Shown here one piece after another: positions 1 to 10,064 of a stretch of DNA of 64,000 nucleotides (position 1 is its first letter; each line of letters begins with the position of its first letter). The translations under genes and the position numbers were made by a program. Source of the stretch: Paramecium octaurelia (taxonomy: Eukaryota; Ciliophora; Oligohymenophorea; Peniculida; Parameciidae); NCBI GenBank assembly GCA_905182995.1, contig CAJJDP010000012.1:8370-72369 (forward strand), read 5' to 3'. The notes beneath the pieces are model-generated. The model was not told the origin of the DNA, searched no databases, and worked only from the letters and a program-made list of their open reading frames with translations.

Positions 1-387
1 TAATCAAATGTAATCTAAGTGAATTTGGAACTTAATTGCTCAATATTTTTTTTTCCTAATGATAAATATGTATTTTTTTGTGCAAGCACCTATTTTTAAT
101 TTAAAGTAATTGGAACCTCAATTAAATGTATGTAATTTCAATTTTGAATGAGATTCAATCTATATATATCATAATATATTTACTCTTCATTTTAGCATGG
201 TTAATTATTCCAATCTTGAAATACTTCTCAGATTTTAATGGGCTTTGTCCAACCCTAAACAAACAAAAAAGGTATTAGGAATACATTTACCTTGTTAGAA
301 ATACCTAAAAATGTTATTTCTTAAGTTAAGAATAATTTTAAAGGTTAATTTTTCAAATGGTAGTGAATTTTTCCTTTAAATGAATGA

Positions 388-985
388 AAATTTAACATTT
401 TCCTTTAGATTTTGGAAATTTTCAAATTCACCAATATCGGTGCAGTATCACCTGGATAATAAAAAGCCAAATTAGATGGTCATTCATCAACTGTTTTTTC
501 AATTAGTTATTCTCCTGATGGTACTACATTAGCATCTGGCAGTTTTGATACATCTATCCGTTTATGGGATGTTAAGACAGGATAATTAAAAGCCAAATTA
601 GATGGTCATTCTAATACAGTTTCTTCAGTCAATTTCTCCCCTGATGGAAATACATTAGCATCTGGTAGTGATGATAACTCTATCCGACTTTGGAATGTAC
701 AAACATCAAAAGAAATACTTCAATCAGATAGTAACTATAAAGATTTGCTTGCCTAGTTTAACATACCTCTTCAAAATAGCTTCTTATTGCCAAATGGTAT
801 TTATTATTAATTATTATTTAGTTAATCCTGATCTTACAATACTTAGAATATGTTAGAATCCTTTATTTGAAGCATCAGGAACACTTATCCTATAAGGATA
901 GTTCATTAATCATTAAGGGAAAGATTTAAAACCATTGTTTAAATCCAAAGGAAGTTTCTTTTTAGAAGACTTAAAGCAAAAGTGA
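388..985 (+). pseudogene. WD40-repeat protein, 5'-truncated fragment with its C-terminal end
   Basis: Reads with the ciliate code as two complete WD40 blades, each ending in an Ile-Arg-Leu-Trp motif (SIRLWDV near 550 and SIRLWNV near 685) and containing [11 protein letters not shown] / [12 protein letters not shown] 25-nt GTA..TAG intron lies at about 797-821. After it the frame runs through the typical C-terminal tail of the large Paramecium WD-repeat family (PLFEASGTLIL) to TGA at 983-985. Upstream the frame is closed by TGA at 385-387 with no ATG and no good intron, so the N-terminal part is missing. In this family the repeats scaffold protein complexes. It could be the 3' end of a gene with an unseen 5' exon, but a truncated copy is more likely. 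Confidence 0.6.
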
Positions 986-1424
986 ATTTGAATATTCATT
1001 AAAAACATTACAATTATAATTTTAATCATTTTTTTATAGCTTTTTCAATTAATTGGTATTTTTGTTACTTTTAAATATTTGCTTAATATTGAGATGTTAG
1101 AAACAAAGGTTATTAATACAATACACTATTAAATTTATAATATAAACAGAATATTAAAGATTAATTAATAGTTTAGTATAATTTAAATTTTTTACAATTA
1201 ACAACAAAGATAAGAAGAAAGATGCATTTAAAGAATTTAAAAATAAAATTAATCTCACTAATAATCTTAAGTGATAACAAAAGTTAAAGGATGTGGTAAG
1301 AAGTTTGCTAACTAAAACGATTATTCTAATTATGTGGGGCAATTTCTATTGAATTATACATTTTCTGAATAAAGTTGATATGAAAATTTAGCCATTACTT
1401 CTAAATACAGGTTATAATCATAAT

Positions 1425-2110
1425 GATTGTAATGACTGATTAATTTAACGGGTTCCATAAAATCGATTTACCCTTGTTTGTATTTCAGATTTCAAATACA
1501 GTCTGGTATGCATATCAAATTTGGGATTCGCCAGAGCAAATCCCCTATTCTATGTCTCATCATCTTGCCACTTTTCTAGTCCTTTCTCCATTTCGAGGCT
1601 TACAAGGTTAGAGAAAGTGTCCCCCAAGTCGTAGGTAAACGTTGACTTTAAACTGGTTTAATTTTAACTCCTCCTTTTCTGGTTGGAGGAATAATTTATG
1701 AATAAAGATTATTAAAAATCTTTCTATGAAATATATGCCAAAAACAGTACAACAAGATGCTAAAACAGCATTAATTAAATTAACAAGGAATGTGTAATGA
1801 ACAATTTGAGGTTATAATTAATCTTTGAGAATTTAGTGGATTTTTTACATTGATTGATAAGCTTCTAAAAAGTTTGTATGAAAAGTAGCACTCTCTGAAT
1901 AAAATCACTTAAATACTGTTTAGAAATATATATTAAGTTTATATTGATCCATATTTAGAGTTTCTAGTAGTTTTTTAGATTCAGAGGAGTAGTTTGCACA
2001 ATAATTCATTTACTCAAGCATAAAATATATGATTAAATAATTTTTCCTTCTTCCTCCTCCACTAGACCGGATCTAGCGATTGATCTATCGCATGCTCAGT
2101 TATTGGGTAT
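1425..2110 (-). other. Coding-like remnants of an unidentified protein
   Basis: Two GC-richer islands in an AT-rich stretch read well only on the minus strand with the ciliate code. The island at about 2025-2105 reads HAIDQSLDPVQWRRKKEK. The island at about 1425-1660 contains GDTFSNLVSLEMEKGLEKW and then FALANPKFDMHTRLYLKS. No start codon or continuous splice path joins them. The segment between them (about 1700-2020) is AT-rich and looks non-coding. The first motif is reminiscent of intraflagellar-transport coiled-coil proteins, but this is a guess. Most likely a decayed gene. Confidence 0.3.
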
Positions 2111-2212
2111 TATTGTTTGAATAATTTAATGAAAATAATTTTCCTTTATCAACAATCTTTCTTATTTTTAATTATTTTTTTCTAAAGATTATTTTAATCT
2201 TTCCTTTGAGAA

Positions 2213-2790
2213 AGCTGAGGCGATGGAAACCAAAGCAGCAATAGGGTTAATCTTACCCATATTGTGTAATTCTAAGAAAACAGACTTTGGGTCTTATTCT
2301 GGTTGAATGCCGATAATTTGGCAGCAACAACATTCAAAGCTTCAACTACATCAGCTGTGGATTTGATTCTTTAAGCAAATTCTTCAGCATCTTTTGCTCT
2401 TTGTGTTCTCAAGGTTTCTTCTTAATCGTTTAGGATTCCCAATTGCAATTGGATGTTTTCAATTTTGCTTTCCAATTATTAGACTTAGGCAGATAATGCT
2501 GTAATTTCAGTTTTTGATTCGTCAATTCTTCTATTATAACCGGCGATTTCAGCAGCGCAATCAGCCTCAGCTGCGTGTTTCAATCAGCTTATTTTTATTA
2601 CATTAATTAGTTTTCCCTCAATTCTTAAAGCATTCTAGCAATATTAGCTAAAGGAGCTAAGTTTTTCATTTAAAGAGAAATTGTGTCAAGCAATTTTCTT
2701 CCTAATGCATATTCTTCAATCTATTTACCTAAATCAAATTGGATACCTCTTCCAAATCCAAGTCAGCAAAGACTCCTGAATTTGGGTCAG
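2213..2790 (-). pseudogene. Trichocyst matrix protein (TMP) pseudogene
   Basis: Minus-strand reading gives several hallmarks of Paramecium trichocyst matrix proteins, the crystallising cargo of the extrusive trichocysts: a helical block around IARMLQELRENQLM (near 2635-2680), then HAAEADCAAEIAGYNRRIDE, a long heptad-rich helix (LESKIENIQLQLGILNDQEE), and the C-terminal signature KINPIAALVSIASAFS near 2215-2260. These blocks lie in different frames. There is a frame change near 2580, an in-frame TGA there, and another change near 2300, so the protein cannot be made from a single frame. No signal peptide was found upstream. The intact relative in this window is at 21163-22354. Confidence 0.75.
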
Positions 2791-3249
2791 ATGGCTTTTT
2801 GATATGATTTATTCTATTTTTCTTTGCAATTTTTCTTCTTTAATGATGAAATTTCTCTGTAAAATCAAATTTATGATGGGAATCCCTTTCTTATCTAACT
2901 GTATATGCTTTATTTGCTTTAATTCTTTTCAACTAGAATTAATAGACCTTAATTTGCATTCATTTATCGTTGTACTATGCTATATTCTTTTACATCTAAT
3001 GATAGATCCACTTTTGGTTGGAAACTATAAGGTATAAAAACATTTATTATTCTTCATTTCTTCTTTTTTTTATGTGTTTGAACATTTCTTCTTAAGATAA
3101 GGAAATCATTAAATTTTAATTTGCAATTTTCATAAGCACCTGTTTGGCCTCTTTTAAATAATTTTTAATTTTTAATCTATCTTCTAAACTTCTTAGATAT
3201 TAATTCGCATCCTTTGATAATTTTCTTTGCTTAAGTTTATTAAATAACT

Positions 3250-4110
3250 GTTTATTGCCACATTATTTATAATTGTTGCTAATTTAATTTGCAAGCCAAT
3301 TACGAAAGTATCGTGTTAAGAACTTACCATGTTGCGGTGTCAGATAATTAGTTTTCAATTTAGAATAGGATTTAAAGATGAAACAAAAATAATGAAACAT
3401 TGAGTTATATATTTAATTCAAGACTTCAAAGAATACCAACTAGTTTTAAATCCTATTTAATCTTAACTTGATGAATTTGTAATATTTTTTTTTGGAACAT
3501 CTTCCAATTATACAGGAGTTAAAGGAGTAGATGTAGTCATGTAATTCATTATCTAAATTGAATCATTATTTTTAGGCGAGGACACAGTAGTCGATTGTTC
3601 AATTGAATTGGATTATATAACTGATAGATTTAGTTGAGCTATTATTCTCTAAAAATAAAATAATATATTTCTACTTAATATATTCTCTAACATAAATCGA
3701 TAGATTGTGATGAAAATTCATCATCGCAAATTTCAGAGTTTTATAACGAATACGTGTCTAAAAAATGTTAGGGCTCTTTAATGTCTTAAATATATTGCTC
3801 AATATAATCATTTAATTTCTATTATAAGTCTTCAAACGAATTTGATCTATTTCGACCTGTTGGAGAGTGCAATTATAATTATTCTTATTGCTACAATTTT
3901 TCTTATGATTTATCTATTAGTAATTATAGATTAAACTCTTGAATCTCAAACGATTATGCACAAGAACTTTACTAATCATTTATCTAAATTTATTTCTAAA
4001 TTATTGACCTATTCATCCTTCTCAATTATTTTCCCTTTTAACACTTATGATGATGTTATTTCCAATTTATTATAAGCTTCGTTCTGATAGGTCAAGCATC
4101 TCTGTGAATT
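3250..4110 (+). pseudogene. Decayed coding region, unknown family
   Basis: The plus strand reads protein-like for several hundred bases in the ciliate code but is broken by TGA codons and at least one frame change. Readable blocks are FRIGFKDETKIMKH (near 3360), FGTSSNYTGVKGVDVV (near 3490), DCSIELDYITDRFS (near 3600), then in another frame ISEFYNEYVSKKC (near 3730) and FRPVGECNYNYSYCYNFSYD (near 3850). No family is recognised. Cys- and Tyr-rich stretches suggest a secreted or surface protein, which is inference only. No convincing start or splice sites were found. Confidence 0.35.
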
Positions 4111-4620
4111 TTTCATAATGAGATTAATAAATTATTTATAAGTCTAAGTTCAGCATCCGAAAGAATAGTATTTTAAACTGTAAAAAAACAGGAAATGAAA
4201 CGAAGTTATCAAATCCCTTTGAAAACAATTGAAGATTTTACTGTTAGAATTAATTTGATCATCTATATAAAATAAGTTCAAATCATTTTTATAAACAAAT
4301 TTTAACCATATTATAATAAACGCTTTAAATCCATAAGTTATACTACCCTATAGCACCAATTAATTTTATTAACTGATTATTTATCCTGCACTAATTTTAT
4401 GCTCTATTAATTTTGATTAATTTATATAATATTACAAGAAATAATTAAATTATAATAAATAAGTATTCACGATACGAATTAAGTTAATATTTAATTTCAA
4501 TAGAATTATTCAGAAATTTACTAACAATTTAAAATGAAGGCTCAAGATTGAAAATTAATAATGATTGCAAATTGTATCAATAAATAAGACAAAAATAAAT
4601 ATAAACTTTTCAAGTCATAT

Positions 4621-4650
4621 ATGATGCTGAAAATGTGAAATCAGCATCAT
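4621..4650. repeat. Perfect 10-bp inverted repeat (hairpin)
   Basis: Arms ATGATGCTGA (4621-4630) and TCAGCATCAT (4641-4650) are exact reverse complements with a 10-nt spacer. It lies downstream of the broken nuclease gene, in AT-rich sequence. It could fold in RNA or be chance. Confidence 0.5.
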
Positions 4651-4779
4651 TAAAGCATAAGTAATAAACTATTACTAGCGTTGAGATAATTGATTATACA
4701 ATATATTGAGTATGCTAAACTGAATAACCATTAATATCAAGAGTGAAAATAAAAATAGGCAAAATAGGTAAAGCTACTT

Positions 4780-5581
4780 CTTTTTATAATAAGCTTTCAT
4801 CTGGAATATTTAAAATCTTTTCTTATTTTGCATTATGATAGAAGATGTAATCAATACAGCCATTAAACTATTTTATTTAAGTAAGTTTACATTTTTAGTA
4901 TAATTAGTAAACTTAGGAAATGGATGATATGCACTTTCCCAATTTAGTTTAGGAGGACCATAATGTTAAAATATATCATTTTAAAGCTATATTTAATTTG
5001 TAGACATTTCTATTCTTCAACAATTGGATAATTTTTTTAAATGTATTGAATTGGATTCAATTTGGGTAGACTATTTAAATCTCCACAAAATATTATTATT
5101 TGATCGTCAAATTCTTTTTATGCTTCCATGAATTGAACAAGTTTAACAACCTAAGTCGTTTTTTTTTTGAATTCCAAAATTTATGAATGTTTCCTATTTT
5201 GAATTATTTTTTTTTAAACTTATCATCTTGTGAGAAATTACTTACATCTAACAATTTGAAATACATTCATCCTTAGATTTAAGGGAGGAAGTCCATAATC
5301 TAAAGCCAACTAATCAAAAGAACATTCTAAAGATTTCAAAATTTTGTATTTTTCAATTTTGAAAGCAATTAAGCACTCATTAGATCTTTAGGGTCTTAAA
5401 AAATAACAGATGTCATATTGTAGATTCTTTATATATTCTTGAAAAATTCGATATTATCCACCTCCTTCAAACATAATATATTAGCATTGAAATTTTTAAA
5501 TTAATCAATAATTTTAATACCTCTATTAAGAAATGTTAAGTTTTCAAAGTCAGCATAATTAAAATATGAAAATATTAACAT
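4780..5581 (-). pseudogene. CCR4/nocturnin-type endonuclease-exonuclease-phosphatase protein, frame-broken
   Basis: Proteins of this family are Mg-dependent nucleases, typically mRNA deadenylases. From the ATG at 5581 the minus strand reads the motifs in family order: NANILCLKEVD (catalytic Glu, near 5455), NECLIAFKIEKYKIL (near 5350), IGNIHKFWNSKKK (the NTHLYWNP-type motif, near 5170), IIIFCGDLNSLP (catalytic Asp/Asn, near 5085), GPPKLNWESAYHP (near 4930) and FNGCIDYIFYH after a clean 23-nt intron (near 4862-4884). The frame must change near 5430 and again near 5000 to connect them, and the final SDHLPL-type motif was not found. The order and spacing leave little doubt about the family. The breaks suggest a pseudogene, or sequencing errors. 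Confidence 0.65.
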
Positions 5582-5961
5582 AATATTGAAATTGTGTGTC
5601 TAAAATTAATGAATTTTGGTTAATATTAATTTCTTGATGATAAATTTTACTTGGCTCTTTTTAGATACTTTGAGGGATTTATCCCATTATTAATTATTAT
5701 TATAAATTAATTTACAAAAAAAAATACAAAGTTTAAATTTCAGCACCAGAATTTGTTTCTTGTAGTAGTTGAACTGGTATGCAATAATAAAAAAATTTAT
5801 GCTTTGGAGAAGAAATCAGGACTTATGAGGGATAATCTTTAACCAATTGATAAAATGGAAATCTATTGTTTGTATTAAAAAATTGCAATATAAATTAAAT
5901 CTTTTTTAAAATAAAAATGGTTAAAAACTCTGCTTAGGACCCACAAGATAATTCCTTATAA

Positions 5962-6597
5962 ATGAAAGTACATTAGAAGAAAATAAACTTTAGATTAGAC
6001 AATACTTAGTCTCAGGTAGAAGACTCCCTTCAAAAGAAGATCCAAATCCAAAAGTTATAAGCATGAGAATTTTTGCAAGAAATACAGTTGCTGCTAAAAG
6101 CAGATTCTGGTATTCAAATAATGAATATTTAGGTGGAATTTAAGAAGATTAAATAAACTTAGACCTTCTCATGGTTAGATTTTAGCAGTTCAAGAATTAT
6201 TTGAGAGAAGAGACACAAATGTCAAAACTTACGGAATAGTTCTTAAATATTAATCCAGAACAACCATCCACAATATGTATAAGGAATTTAGAGATGCTAC
6301 ATTAAATGGTGCTGTCTCATAATTATGTATCTACAATATGTGACCTTTTTTAGATTAGGAAATGGCTGGTAATCACAGAGCTTAACCATAAACTATTCAC
6401 ATTCTCAGAACTTCAGTTTTAACAAAGAGTGCTGATATCAAGAGGGGAAAAACTAATTAATACAGAGTAAATTTAGTCACAAATTTAATTAGGGAGATTC
6501 AATTAGATTTCCTATTGTTAAGACAGTTCCCAGAGCTAGCCATAAGAAATTCAGAACCGTGTTCAAAGCCAAAAGACCAAATCTATATAGATCATGA
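5962..6597 (+). CDS. 60S ribosomal protein eL20 (L18a)
   Basis: Large-subunit cytosolic ribosomal protein. Spliced reading starts [15 protein letters not shown] and contains the family blocks [71 protein letters not shown] and the C-terminal [15 protein letters not shown], ending RPNLYRS then TGA at 6595-6597. Four small introns restore the frame: 5968-5993 (26 nt), 6110-6132 (23), 6327-6353 (27) and 6467-6492 (26), each GTA..TAG. Length after splicing (about 177 residues) fits the family. An in-frame ATG at 5917 would add 15 residues. The later ATG at 5962 is preferred because the family begins just before the RQY motif. It is the only clearly intact gene in the first 9.7 kb. Confidence 0.95.
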
Positions 6598-6897
6598 TCG
6601 TCTTGATTATTTAGTACAATAATAATAAATTCAATAAATTATAGTTGTAAGTAATCAATAATATTCTCTTCAATTTATATTACAATAAAACCCAATAGAC
6701 TTTTTTATTAGGGGATTATATTTAAGTTTAGCTTGCTTCTTTAGCTTAACAATAAAATAACATATATTCTTATGAAATAAAATCTTTAAAAATGAGCCCA
6801 ATTTAATCCATTTCAACAATGTGAGTTGATTTACAAATTTCATTACTGAATTCATTTTAGTATTTTATAGTTCTGACATTACATAACCTAAATAAAA

Positions 6898-7190
6898 ATG
6901 GGAGTGGAGATTTTTATTACAGCATACTTTACTTGATGTTTGAGTCGGGATTTCAAAAATTTAGATGCCATAAAACTTTAAGGAGTTATAACATGTTTTG
7001 GAGCCATCAAATTGATACAGTTTTCTTCACTTCATTTTTCTCACAATAAACTTTAGTGGAGGAATAGATATCCTTAACCATAAAGTAGTTTCTTGTAAGA
7101 TATATAGGAAGTTACTAAAATTAAAGATACATTAGTTGTTTAATTTAGAGGTGCTTGCTCTGAGATTTGCAATTTCCTAAGACTATTTTA
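6898..7190 (+). other. Weak coding-like stretch, unassigned
   Basis: Between about 6950 and 7110 the plus strand reads FQKFRCHKTLRSYNMFWSHQ and then VEEQISLTIKQFL, with Cys and Trp use typical of genes rather than spacer. No start, stop and intron set makes a complete gene and no family is recognised. The rest of 6600-7480 is AT-rich and shows nothing I can support. Confidence 0.2.
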
Positions 7191-7499
7191 ATTTATAAAA
7201 TATAATTGAATCAATCATGTAAATTATAAGAACTCAAATGCTCGTTGTTAACTAAATAAAATTGTGAGTATGATCATGGTTGAAATTTTTGATGCAAATT
7301 TAATAAAAATCAAAATCAGAGCATGCGCAGCACTAATAGCGATAACCTTAAATTGGGAGGCAATCACAACCATCACAAGCAATTTATTCATGAGTATTCA
7401 CTTTATGAATCCTATTTCTCCATTAGACTTGCTTTTTGTTTCATCATTTTTATTTATGAATCTTATTTAAGTTAATTCCAATCTGGTATATTATTGCAT

Positions 7500-8090
7500 G
7501 ATATAAAAATATGAGCATTGCTAGCTCTTTTTCTCTCATTGATGAATTGCATTTCTCGCAAATCTAGAAGAAGTAGCAAATAGTGCATTTAGAGTATTTA
7601 TTATTCTCCAATTTATCATAACAATATTAACATTTATGATAATCAATTTCATCATTTTAATGAATTTAAGATATTGATACATGTAAAAAATAGTTCATCT
7701 AAATGTTTTATATCTGAAATATCAGAAATGGTTTTCTTGCCATTCCTCAGCTTCCTTAATCATCTTCTAGGATGAAAATACATCTTGCTCTAATGAGATG
7801 ATTTAAAGCAAAGGAAAACTCCTAATATATGAATAAAATAATTACTCGATTTTAAAAGAGTATAATCTATCTAAGAATAAATGATAATCAATTGGACAAG
7901 CCAGATTGATCACTCTGTCTTTGGCTTCATAGCAATAGCACATTGTAAACTTCTAAGGTAATAGAAATTTTTCATTCAATGTATTCAAGAATTACTTAAA
8001 ATCCTAAGTGATTTTGATTTAAGCTTATTCTTTAGTTAAAGTGTTGGATACGGAAATTGAAGCTGATTAGGAAAGTCTATAATTATTCAT
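7500..8090 (-). pseudogene. PB1-like / ZZ zinc-finger protein, frame-broken
   Basis: From ATG at 8090 the minus strand reads an N-terminal domain with TMCYCYEAKDRVINLACPID, resembling a PB1 interaction domain. Further downstream, in another frame, is a ZZ-type zinc finger with Cys pairs in KCQYCYDKL, KCTICYFFQICEKC (near 7560-7620). PB1-ZZ is the arrangement of p62/NBR1-type adaptors. The middle reads KKTISDISDIKHLDELFF in yet another frame. At least two frame changes separate the parts, only one of which could be a normal intron (24-nt candidate near 7835-7858). It starts 34 bp downstream of the CBS protein stop. Confidence 0.45.
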
Positions 8091-8123
8091 TTAAATATAT
8101 ACACATATTTATGATAAATTAAT

Positions 8124-9386
8124 TCATTCTAATTCAATATCATCTAAACATATTTTAAAGAGATCAGACATTTATAATGTAGCGATTGGTTCTTAATTTT
8201 CATTCAAACAAACTAAACTACCCCTGGAAGAAAGCAGTAGATTTTCAACAACCTAATTAGAATTATCTAATACTTCTTTTAATGTTTATTTCATTTGGAA
8301 CAGTTCTTTATTGCAAATACAAAACCCAGCAAATTTTTTTTTCTCAATTTTAATAAAGTTTAGTAAATCTATAGCAGGTCTATTCAACTATTCATATTAT
8401 TAAGTAATACCATATCGTATGCTTGGTATTTGAGAATAAATAAAAAGTCTCTTCGATCTATCAATCCTAAGTACTTGTTGTTGTTATCAACAATCGGAAT
8501 AGCATTCCGCTTAAATACGTAGATCAATTTATAGAAAACACTAAATATCAAGATATGGTTACTCATAAACATTAGTGTCGAAAGGAAGTTTATCATTCAA
8601 TTATAAAATCCTATCACTAAAGTAGTTGATTTCAAGTTCATGCTATTCTGATTGAGGATTTTTTTCATGATAAACTTCAATTCGATGTGATTTTTACGAT
8701 AATTATAAATGGAAATATTAACTAAATCCTTTTACTAAAAATGCTAAAATATCCTTTTGTTATAGAATGCCCACAATAATTCTAGATTCAGTATCAATAA
8801 CTACAATTCTTGTTACACCCTACTTTAAAATCTTCTTCATCGCATCATTAAGATTATCAGCCATATCTGCCTAAACCAAACTACTTTGATGAAGACTTTC
8901 TCCGTATGAATTGAACCAGTCTCTTACTGAGATTGTTTGTAAATCAATCAGCAATTTGTTTATCTGTTCCTATCCTATTAATTAAATTTAATGCACAGGA
9001 GTAGCACGATCTTCATCCTCCTCTTCCATAATTGGCTAAACCTATATTTTACTATTTCCCCACACTGACTAAAATATGAATTAGAGATTACCATTAGGAA
9101 CCCCATTTAGAATATTTTGATAACATTTAAGGATTATTCGAATCAAATCAGTTTAGGTAAATACCCCATCATAATAAGCTACATCTGGATTCCAAAACAA
9201 TACTTCATCAACATGTGTATCGATAAACACATTAAAAACATCATAGAGTGAGAATGACTAATCAATTACAGTCACTTAATTATTAATAGACAAGCAATCA
9301 TAGAGAGTGCTATCTTATAAGAAGCAAGTTAAAGTTTTCATGTATTAATCCTTAATTATGTCTTCTTTGCTTTACATCCTCTTCAT
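8124..9386 (-). pseudogene. AMPK-gamma/SNF4-like CBS-domain protein with frame breaks
   Basis: The gamma subunit binds adenine nucleotides through paired CBS domains and regulates the AMPK/SNF1 kinase. From ATG 9386 the frame stays open for about 280 codons: DVFNVFIDTHVDEVLFWNPD and VFTQTDLIRIILKCYQNIL (CBS1), then MKKILKQGVTRIVVIDTESR and ILQQKDILAFLV (CBS2). A frame change near 8545 leads into RNAIPIVDNNNKYLGLIDRR (CBS3) and another near 8390 into SSRGSLVCLNENQEP (CBS4), with TGA at 8124-8126. Domain order and length match a complete gamma subunit. The two breaks mean a pseudogene or two base-call errors. No intron of normal form explains them. Confidence 0.6.
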
Positions 9387-9798
9387 TCCTTATTTATATT
9401 TAAATTAATAATAATTTTTATTCAAAATTATTTCCTTCCAAAATGTCATTAAAATCAAAAGTAATTATCAAATTATCTTCTTTGCAAATTTGTGTCTTTC
9501 ATTTGTTGTGTTACTTTAAAGTAACCTTTATAAATTCTTCGTTTCTACCTTTTAAATGTATGCACTGATGAATAGACTAATTTCTAGACTTATTCTTTAT
9601 TAATAAAAGGGAGGAAGTCTTAGTTAATTAAATTTAGCAATTAGAATAATGGTAACCAATTAAATTTAAGAAGAAAAGCCATAAACCTCCAAAAAATCAT
9701 CTAAACAATTCTATTAATTGTTCATAATTGAATAATTATTAATTACTTTACTGCTCTCTTTTTGATATTGAAATATTTAAAAATGACAATTAATCAGA
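9387..9798. other. Intergenic, nothing recognised
   Basis: AT-rich spacer of about 410 bp between the minus-strand CBS gene start and the next plus-strand gene. No conserved protein, RNA or repeat seen on either strand. Confidence 0.5.
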
Positions 9799-10062
9799 AT
9801 GACAACAATAATTCTTTGTGATATATTGACTGATGATCAATTGAAGATCAAAATTTAAATTAAAACTAATTATTTTTTCTCTTTTCTCTTAGCAGACTGT
9901 GAAAGTGAATTGAATAGAAAAAGCTAGGCAGAACACTTATAATAGTTTCTCAAATAGATTACAAAACATAAATTTATTAGATTATTAATAAATAGAGAAG
10001 TTTAATTATATAAACAAACAATTATGTTAAATCAATTATTAAAATAAATATCAAATTATTGA
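9799..10062 (+). CDS. Small hypothetical protein (87 aa)
   Basis: Uninterrupted ciliate-code frame from ATG 9799 (MTTIILCDILTDDQLKIKIQ) through CESELNRKSQAEHLQQFLKQ to TGA 10060-10062. No family recognised. A short hydrophobic patch (NYFFSFLLA) sits in the middle and the C-terminal half is basic and Gln-rich. It ends 2 bp before the stop of the convergent gene on the other strand, which fits the compact gene ends of Paramecium but could also be a chance frame, since open frames of this size are common when TGA is the only stop. Confidence 0.4.
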
Positions 10063-10064
10063 TC

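Noticed and set aside
1-200. Scaffold or chromosome end with telomere repeats
   Set aside because: No C4A2/C3A3-type telomeric repeat is present at either edge of the window.
668-856. Standard-code 62-codon open frame
   Set aside because: It is a shadow of the WD40 gene in another frame and crosses its intron.
1440-1700. GC-richer block with hairpins, considered as a structured non-coding RNA (SRP, U3, RNase P)
   Set aside because: No conserved RNA boxes were found, and the minus strand reads as protein-like sequence in the ciliate code, so a decayed coding region is a better explanation.
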